From assembly GCA_027296525.1 (NCBI GenBank), contig JAPUJA010000057.1, positions 1 through 6,486 on the forward strand: 6,486 nucleotides of DNA, written 5' to 3'. Below the pieces are notes generated by a model. That model had not been told where the DNA came from. It saw nothing but the letters and a program-made list of their open reading frames with translations, and did not search any database. Position numbers and translations under genes: made by a program. This document shows positions 1 to 4,729 of this stretch, one piece after another; positions within the stretch are counted from its first letter, which is position 1; each line of letters opens with the position of its first letter. The stretch comes from Pseudomonadota bacterium (GTDB taxonomy: Bacteria; Pseudomonadota; Alphaproteobacteria; UBA828; JAPUJA01).

Positions 1-54
1 GTTACCCGGGGCCCGGCCGGCCCGCAAATTAACTTCTGGGCGGCACGGAAGCGG

Positions 55-747
55 TCAGGAGCCGTTCGACGCAAAGTCCCGAGGCAAGCGCGCGCCAGTG
101 AGCGTCGCCTCGTGATGATCGGCATTGTCGAGCCGCGCGCCGGTGAGATCGGCGCCCGTGAGATCGGCCCGAACGAGCTTCGCGTAGCTCAAATCCGCCT
201 CGCTGAAGTCGGCCTCGGCGAGCCGCGCTTCGCTCAAATTCGCGCCCTTCAGATTGGCGCCCCTCAAGTTCGCACCTTCGAGGACGGCGCCTCTTAAGTT
301 CGCGTTGCCGAGATCGGCGAGGCCCAGATTCGCCCCAGTGAGGTGCGCCAGACGCAAATCGGCGGCCCACAGGTTCGCCTCGCTCAGATTGGCGCCCGAA
401 AGCTCGGCACCCGCCATCTCGGCGTCGGAGAGGTTCGCTTGCTGGAGCATCGCCCCCTCGAGGCTCGCAAGGCGCAAGCTCGCGCCGTAGAGGTTGGCCT
501 CGGAAAGCGTCGCGCCATCGAGCCGCGCGCCGGTGAGCGTGGCGAGCCTCAAATTGGCGCGGTTGAGCCGCGCACCGGTGAGATCGGCACCCCAAAGATC
601 GGCTTCGCGCAAGTCCGCGTTCGAGAGGTTCGCTTCACCGAGGTCCGCCCGCCGGAGGCTCACGCCCTTGAGCGCGGCGCCCTCGAGGTTTGCGCCGTGG
701 AGCGCGCCTTTCGCGATATCTTCCGCCGTCGGCGTCCAACCGGTCAT
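55..747 (-). CDS. Pentapeptide-repeat protein, uninterrupted right-handed beta-helix
   Basis: The 230-residue protein is almost entirely A(D/N)LxX pentapeptides. From L16 to L221 a central hydrophobic residue recurs exactly every five residues, 42 times, with only M111, F181 and H211 departing from Leu. Ala usually sits two residues before it. This family folds as a right-handed quadrilateral beta-helix, so the repeats would give about ten coils with no loop or bulge. There is no signal peptide or membrane segment, so it is probably cytoplasmic. The first 14 residues form a short cap with a Trp (W4). The start is the ATG at 745-747, with a weak GGA about nine bases upstream. It lies 103 bases downstream of the Sel1/HExxH gene on the same strand. 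Pentapeptide proteins range from gyrase-protecting DNA mimics to scaffolds of unknown role; nothing here identifies a partner, so the function is left open. Confidence 0.93.
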   Translation of the reverse strand: MTGWTPTAEDIAKGALHGANLEGAALKGVSLRRADLGEANLSNADLREADLWGADLTGARLNRANLRLATLTGARLDGATLSEANLYGASLRLASLEGAMLQQANLSDAEMAGAELSGANLSEANLWAADLRLAHLTGANLGLADLGNANLRGAVLEGANLRGANLKGANLSEARLAEADFSEADLSYAKLVRADLTGADLTGARLDNADHHEATLTGARLPRDFASNGS

Positions 748-850
748 CGACCGTCATCCAAACCGGATAAAATCGAGTTCAGCGCATAGACCGAAAGCAT
801 CCTATGGGTGCCGCCTGGCTTCGCGAATGGGCTCGAAGGGTCTTCCCCGT

Positions 851-2005
851 CTACCAATTGGAACAGCGGCGGTGGATCCGATCATACTCACGAGGCGCAT
901 CCAGTTCCGCTTGGCGCCGCTCCAAGACGTCGATGATCTCACTGTAGACCGGCTCGAGCACCTTATCGAAGAGTTCCTCCATCTTGCGCTCGCCCTCAGC
1001 CGGCGAGTCGATCTGCGCGGGATCGCGCGCCTTCGGAATGGTGAGCGAGCTGAGCGCCGAACGCACCAGAGGTGCGTAATATTCGAGGACTTCTCGCGAC
1101 ACGCGAATATGATCCTCTTCGTGCTGCAATATCTCACGGTAGGCGCACGAGCGACTATCATACTCACGGGCCACGAATATCTGAAGGGTATCGTAACGCA
1201 ATGTGACGTCGACGGCATCGACCCAGAAACAATACACATCGCCCGAGGGCGCCGTGGAATGACGCGCCTCGGTTTTGATCTCGAGATTGGACTCGGCGAC
1301 ACCCAGCACGCGCTGGCCCGGCCCGTGGAACGACCGTTGACCCAGCTCCGCGATGCTCAGCCCGTGATTGACGGGCACCTCGGGTATCTCGATGCGAACG
1401 TGAACATCGTAAGCCGGATCGTTAAGGCCCTGGCATGGCCTCCCGGTGGTCGATGGGTCGAGAAAGACGAGCTCCTCCGCGAGCTCCTCGACCGATTCAC
1501 CGAGCGCCCGGAGCCAAGTGGTCGCCTCCTCGTCGCCTTGGGCGTGGGAGCGGCGGAGCCACCGGACGGCCTGGGCACGATCCGGCGTCACGCCGAAATC
1601 CTGCACATAGAGAATGCCGAGCTTGCGCTGCGCCTCGGCGTTACCCTGCTCGGCCGCGAGAGCGTACCAGCTCGCCGCGGCGGCGTAATCCTCTCCCTCC
1701 CAGTATCCGTCGACGTAAAAATCCCCGATCACGGTTTGGGCCTTCGCATTCCCGTTTTCGGCTGCGCGGGCGTACCACCTGACCGCGCGCGAGAGCACGC
1801 GCTCGACCCCGAGACCATGGTGGTGCATCACCGCGATGTTGTATTGCGCCGATGGATCGCCCGCTTCGGCGAGCGGAATCCAGAGACGATAGGCTTCGGC
1901 GTAGTCGCCTTTGTGATAGGCTTCGTAGGCTGCGTCATCACCGGCCACGGTCGGAGCGGCAAACGCGAGCAAAAGCAGCACCGTCAGACCGGCGCGCCGC
2001 AACAT
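851..2005 (-). CDS. Exported Sel1-repeat protein with C-terminal HExxH domain
   Basis: The protein is 384 residues from the chosen start. Residues 1-21 form a signal peptide (MLRR, then an L/A-rich core, ending near TVAG). Residues about 30-165 hold roughly four Sel1-like (TPR-type) repeats with AEAGDPSAQYNIA, GNAKAQTVIG and GNAEAQRKLG turns. Residues about 190-384 form a separate domain with HEEDH at 295-299, which fits the HExxH zinc-peptidase signature. Cysteines at 191, 259, 287 and 381 could form disulfides outside the cytoplasm. The frame is open to an ATG at 2056, but the ATG at 2005 has GAGGA about 10 bases upstream and starts exactly at the signal peptide. Sel1 repeats usually mediate protein-protein contacts. 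Proteolytic activity is an inference: I cannot identify the third metal ligand, and the domain may be non-enzymatic. It lies between the peptidoglycan-binding and pentapeptide genes on the same strand. Confidence 0.9.
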   Translation of the reverse strand: MLRRAGLTVLLLLAFAAPTVAGDDAAYEAYHKGDYAEAYRLWIPLAEAGDPSAQYNIAVMHHHGLGVERVLSRAVRWYARAAENGNAKAQTVIGDFYVDGYWEGEDYAAAASWYALAAEQGNAEAQRKLGILYVQDFGVTPDRAQAVRWLRRSHAQGDEEATTWLRALGESVEELAEELVFLDPSTTGRPCQGLNDPAYDVHVRIEIPEVPVNHGLSIAELGQRSFHGPGQRVLGVAESNLEIKTEARHSTAPSGDVYCFWVDAVDVTLRYDTLQIFVAREYDSRSCAYREILQHEEDHIRVSREVLEYYAPLVRSALSSLTIPKARDPAQIDSPAEGERKMEELFDKVLEPVYSEIIDVLERRQAELDAPREYDRIHRRCSNW

Positions 2006-2070
2006 GACTCGGCGATCCTCAAAGTTGAACAGGGGAAGCGCGCACGGCTCCGCCATGCCGGCACGAAAAG

Positions 2071-2110
2071 CCGGAGCCTGCGCTCATCGACCGGAGCCTG
2101 CGCTCATCGT
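2071..2110. repeat. Tandem direct repeat, two 20-base units
   Basis: Two adjacent 20-base copies lie at 2071-2090 and 2091-2110. They are identical over 19 bases and differ only in the last base (a versus t). They sit in the gap between the peptidoglycan-binding gene and the start of the Sel1/HExxH gene. A small imperfect hairpin arm (CCGGC at 2058-2062, GCCGG at 2070-2074) overlaps the first copy. The repeat could be a slippage duplication or a duplicated regulatory site. Confidence 0.9.
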
Positions 2111-2122
2111 AAAGGACACCGT

Positions 2123-2707
2123 TCACCTCTCGGCCTTGCGGAGCTCGGCGAGCAAGCCCTGATCGACCACCCCTGTCGCCGGGAGACCGGCATCCGTCTG
2201 GAACGCCTTCGCCGCCGCTTGGGTCTGGGGGCCCGAAATGCCGTCGATCTTGCCGAGGTAATATCCGCGGTCGCTGAGTTCCATCTGCACGGCGATCACG
2301 AGTCCCCGGTCAAGCGCGAGCAGCTCGCCCGCCTTATACACCTTCGGTAGGGCGAATTTCAGGTGATCGAGGAGCTCCTTCGTGGCGAGCCCGTCCACGG
2401 CAAGCCCGGCATCGCGCTGATAAGCGCGGATTGCACGGCGCGTCCGCGGCCCGAGCGCGCCGTCGACCGCTCCCGGATCGTAGCCATGCACGACCAGCTC
2501 CGTCTGTATCCCCGTAAGATAGGTCTTTGCCATCAGGGGCGGCATGTCCTCGACCACGCTGCCGGTGCCCGCGGGCCAGGGCTCACCCGCAGTCGGTTCA
2601 TCATATTCGGCCATGACCGGCCCGGCCGCCGTCATCAAGAGGATCAGCCCCATGGTCCCAAGGGCAAGGACCGCGCCACGCGTCAGGAATCGCCACCCGT
2701 TCCGCAT
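2123..2707 (-). CDS. Exported protein with two peptidoglycan-binding domains
   Basis: The protein has 194 residues. Residues 1-33 form a signal peptide: an RNGWRFLTR basic start, a hydrophobic core, and a VMA cleavage site before EYDEP. Two PG_binding_1-type three-helix modules follow, at about 63-117 and 135-192. Each carries the family pattern, a Gly-Tyr turn, then DG..GP.T..A...FQ/YQ..AGL...G (VDGALGPRTRRAI..YQ and IDGISGPQTQAAA..FQ). No hydrolase, amidase or transpeptidase domain is attached, so it may act as a wall-anchoring or targeting protein, or as a partner of a separate enzyme. The start is supported by GGAG (minus strand of 2714-2717) six bases before the ATG. A 141-base, relatively AT-rich gap separates it from the upstream hydrolase gene, leaving room for its own promoter, though I cannot identify a convincing -35/-10 pair. 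Confidence 0.92.
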   Translation of the reverse strand: MRNGWRFLTRGAVLALGTMGLILLMTAAGPVMAEYDEPTAGEPWPAGTGSVVEDMPPLMAKTYLTGIQTELVVHGYDPGAVDGALGPRTRRAIRAYQRDAGLAVDGLATKELLDHLKFALPKVYKAGELLALDRGLVIAVQMELSDRGYYLGKIDGISGPQTQAAAKAFQTDAGLPATGVVDQGLLAELRKAER

Positions 2708-2813
2708 CCATCACTCCACAGCAAAGTTTGACGTTATGAATGGCATAGCAGAAATTCCTTTCCAATTTGAGAGCGAATACGAAGCGGCGATCGAGGACCC
2801 CGCGCGCCGGAAA

Positions 2814-2842
2814 TTGGGTTTTGCCCGTGACAAGAAACCCAA
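2814..2842 (-). terminator. Possible terminator hairpin after the gloB-type gene
   Basis: A perfect 8-base inverted repeat (TTGGGTTT at 2814-2821, AAACCCAA at 2835-2842, 13-base loop) starts six bases past the stop codon of the hydrolase on its transcribed strand. A short TTT follows on the minus strand. The stem is only moderately GC-rich and the T run is short, so termination efficiency is doubtful. Confidence 0.35.
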
Positions 2843-2848
2843 CCTCCC

Positions 2849-3640
2849 CTACCAATCGTTCCGAAGATCGCGGAGCCCCAAGAACACCGTCTTCGCGTCC
2901 GGCTCGTTCGGCAAGTCGGGAACGGCCTTGCGCAATTCTCGGATCACGCTCGGGCTGTGAAGCCGAAAAAAAGTATTCACCTGCTTCTCGAGCCCGAGCG
3001 TCGTGACCAGCGCCTGGGCCGGGTCCTGAGCCTCCACCTGGCGCAGCAATCGGGCGGCGTCGGCATTGTCCGGCTCGCGGTCGAGGGTGAAGCGGAGGTT
3101 CCCCACGATGTAATCGTGGCCAGGATAGACCTGGGTTTCATCGGAGAGCCGCGCGATCTGGCCGGCAAAGGTGGCGTAGAGCTCTTTCGGATGTCCTCCG
3201 TGATGGCAGTTGCCCACGCCCGCGTTGAAGAGCGTATCGCCACAGAAGAGAGCGGGCGTGTCCGTGTGGGACAAGAGGCAGACATGGCTCATGGTATGGC
3301 CCGGCGTGTCCAACGCTTCGAGCTCGACGGTTCGACCCACCTTGATCACGTCGCCGGCCTCGAGCCCGCGATCGATGCCGGGAATCTTGTCCTTGGCCTG
3401 GGCATGAGCGAGGAGCTTCGCGCCGGTCGCCCGGATCATGGCGTCGTTGCCGCCGGTATGGTCGCCATGCTCATGGGTGTTGACGATCTGGGTGATCTCC
3501 CAGCCCCGTTGCTTCGCCGCCGCGAGACATTTGCGATGATCGAGCGGGTCGATGGCCAGGGCCTCGCCGGTCTCGTCGCAAGCGATCAGGTAGTTGAAGT
3601 TGCGATAGGCATTCGCGGTCCAAATCTGTGCGACGATCAT
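2849..3640 (-). CDS. gloB: Hydroxyacylglutathione hydrolase-like (glyoxalase II type) metallo-hydrolase
   Basis: The 263-residue protein has a metallo-beta-lactamase fold. All seven expected metal ligands are present: H56, H58, D60 and H61 in THEHGDHTGG, H115 in DTPGHT, D135 in CGDTLF, and H175 in YPGHDY. The family's NLRF.L..EPDN stretch follows at 181-192, and the C terminus (R257, R260) matches the position of the basic glutathione-contacting residues of known glyoxalase II enzymes. The classical reaction is hydrolysis of S-lactoylglutathione to D-lactate and glutathione, the second step of methylglyoxal detoxification in the cytoplasm. The loop after GDTLF reads GVGNCHHGGHPK rather than the usual GCG(K/R)F.EG, so substrate preference may differ. 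The start is supported by AGGAG (minus strand of 3647-3651), six bases before the ATG. No signal peptide is seen. The fold and class are firm; the exact substrate is less so. Confidence 0.9.
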   Translation of the reverse strand: MIVAQIWTANAYRNFNYLIACDETGEALAIDPLDHRKCLAAAKQRGWEITQIVNTHEHGDHTGGNDAMIRATGAKLLAHAQAKDKIPGIDRGLEAGDVIKVGRTVELEALDTPGHTMSHVCLLSHTDTPALFCGDTLFNAGVGNCHHGGHPKELYATFAGQIARLSDETQVYPGHDYIVGNLRFTLDREPDNADAARLLRQVEAQDPAQALVTTLGLEKQVNTFFRLHSPSVIRELRKAVPDLPNEPDAKTVFLGLRDLRNDW

Positions 3641-3799
3641 CGTGCTCTCCTCTTGGGATCAACGATTGCGCTTCACGAGCTTGTCTCGGGTCCCGCGCGG
3701 CATGACTTCAACCGCGCACGGCCCCAAGCTCCCTTCGGCTCGTCGGGGGAAACGGTCTGACGAAATTCGCGCGAGAGGGCCGCAGACGGATCGCCGGTA

Positions 3800-4483
3800 T
3801 CAGAGCGCACCCGACGCCCATTCCCTCGAGAGACGCTGCGCCTCGGCGATCTCGCTGGAGGTCATGTTCTGGGCGATGAGGTCGCGGTTCTCCCGACCCA
3901 ATTCCATTCCCCGTGCCGCGGCGAGGTTGTACCACATATAGGCCCGAACGTAATCCTGGGCCACGCCCACCCCTTCGAGATACAAGTTGCCGAGATTGAC
4001 CATGGCGTCGGGCATCTCGCTGGCCGCGGCCTTGCGGAACCATTCGGCGGCATCGAACGAACTTCGTGCGACTCCCCGCCCTCCGAGATAGAGCAGCCCC
4101 AGATTGTATTGCGCCGTGGCGTTGCCCCGATCGGCGGCACGGCGGTACCAGCGTCCCGCCTCGGCGAAATCCTGCACCACCCCGTAGCCCCCGTGATACA
4201 TGACTCCGAGATTGTTGGCGGCGTCGGCGTGACCCTTATCGGCCGCCTTCCGGTACCAGTGCAGGGCCTGGACGTCGTCCTTCGGGACGCCGCGCCCCGT
4301 CTGGTAGAGGAGGCCAAGATGGTATTGGGCGTCGACGTTGCCGGTTTCGGCCGGTGACTGCCATTCCTTATGGGCCGCCGCGTAGTCGCCCCGGTCGTAG
4401 GCCGCCTTTCCGGCGGCGAAATCCGCCCATGCGGGCGGCGCCAAGGCCAGGACGAGGACAGCGGCTATGATCAGGCGTTTCAC
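3800..4483 (-). CDS. Exported Sel1-repeat protein
   Basis: The protein has 227 residues from a GTG start. Residues 1-20 are a compact signal peptide (MKRLIIAAVL, then ALAPPAWA before DF). Four Sel1-like repeats follow at about 51-86, 87-122, 123-158 and 159-194, each with the DAQYNLG/LY..G.GV..D...A..WYRKAA pattern. The C-terminal segment (about 195-227, with NRDLIAQNMTSSEIAEAQ) is the helical end common in proteobacterial Sel1 proteins. The frame extends to an ATG at 4516, but that codon lacks a ribosome site and would put eleven extra residues before the signal peptide. The GTG at 4481-4483 has a strong GGAGGGG eight bases upstream. Sel1 proteins usually act as scaffolds or adaptors in the periplasm; no catalytic domain is present and the partner is unknown. 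It is the first gene of the minus-strand series and is divergent from the ureohydrolase gene. Confidence 0.93.
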   Translation of the reverse strand: MKRLIIAAVLVLALAPPAWADFAAGKAAYDRGDYAAAHKEWQSPAETGNVDAQYHLGLLYQTGRGVPKDDVQALHWYRKAADKGHADAANNLGVMYHGGYGVVQDFAEAGRWYRRAADRGNATAQYNLGLLYLGGRGVARSSFDAAEWFRKAAASEMPDAMVNLGNLYLEGVGVAQDYVRAYMWYNLAAARGMELGRENRDLIAQNMTSSEIAEAQRLSREWASGAL

Positions 4484-4491
4484 GGTGACGA

Positions 4492-4498
4492 CCCCTCC
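4492..4498 (-). promoter_or_regulatory. Shine-Dalgarno site deciding a GTG start
   Basis: The minus strand reads GGAGGGG here, with eight bases to the GTG at 4481-4483. It fixes the Sel1 gene start at the GTG rather than at the upstream in-frame ATG (4514-4516), which has no comparable site. Confidence 0.8.
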
Positions 4499-4525
4499 GC
4501 GTTTCACCTTTAACATCCGATCGCG

Positions 4526-4555
4526 ATATTAGCGCGCACGCACCGGCCGATGAAA
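4526..4555 (-). promoter_or_regulatory. Possible promoter of the Sel1 gene
   Basis: On the minus strand, TTTCAT (4555-4550) and TAATAT (4531-4526) are separated by 18 bases. This would place transcription start near 4519 and give a leader of about 36 bases. The -35 match is weak and the call rests on pattern alone. Confidence 0.3.
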
Positions 4556-4683
4556 GGGGTTGCGAAGACAATCTTCCGGCACGGGACTCGCGCTCGGTGG
4601 CCATGGATCGGCCGATATCCGATCGATTTCAACAGCGCACGCCCCGATCTGCCCCTTTTCGAAGGCCCCGCAGGGCGCTAAAC

Positions 4684-4697
4684 TAAACGCTCGTTTA
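4684..4697. promoter_or_regulatory. Perfect palindrome, likely repressor operator
   Basis: TAAACG, then CT, then CGTTTA forms a perfect 6-2-6 palindrome. It ends at the base just before the -10 box of the ureohydrolase promoter, so a bound protein would cover the core promoter. Its size and symmetry suit a dimeric helix-turn-helix repressor such as a TetR-type regulator; that family assignment is an inference. No regulator gene lies in the window. Confidence 0.6.
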
Positions 4698-4703
4698 TAT
4701 AAT
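4698..4703 (+). promoter_or_regulatory. Consensus -10 box for the ureohydrolase gene
   Basis: TATAAT matches the sigma-70 consensus exactly, in a short AT-rich patch of otherwise GC-rich DNA. No good -35 hexamer lies 16-18 bases upstream (the region around 4674-4681 reads GGCGCTAA), so the promoter may need an activator. Start near 4710 would give a leader of about 20 bases that contains only the ribosome site. Confidence 0.55.
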
Positions 4704-4729
4704 TAAAAACCAGCAGGGAGACCCCGATC

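Noticed and set aside
9..23. GGGCC/GGCCC hairpin as terminator of the pentapeptide gene.
   Set aside because: Only five pairs, no T run, and the sequence consists of overlapping GC palindromes (9-14, 15-22) likely by composition.
55..747. Qnr/MfpA-type quinolone-resistance function.
   Set aside because: Only the fold is shared; the coils are unbroken and no diagnostic loop is seen, so a resistance role cannot be supported.
112..789. Several repetitive open frames in other frames across the pentapeptide gene.
   Set aside because: They are produced by the gene's 15-base periodicity and read as low-complexity sequence.
2006..2056. Upstream ATG at 2056 as start of the Sel1/HExxH gene.
   Set aside because: It has no ribosome site and would put 17 non-hydrophobic residues ahead of an otherwise textbook signal peptide.
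494..2350. A 618-codon open frame on the plus strand.
   Set aside because: It lies antisense to the pentapeptide, Sel1/HExxH and peptidoglycan-binding genes, crosses their boundaries, and gives Arg/Ser/Pro-rich protein with no recognisable domain. Long spurious frames are expected in DNA this GC-rich.
4484..4729. Guanidine riboswitch (ykkC-I, mini-ykkC or type III) before the ureohydrolase.
   Set aside because: I found no paired ACGR-loop hairpins or the conserved core of these classes, and the predicted leader is about 20 bases long.
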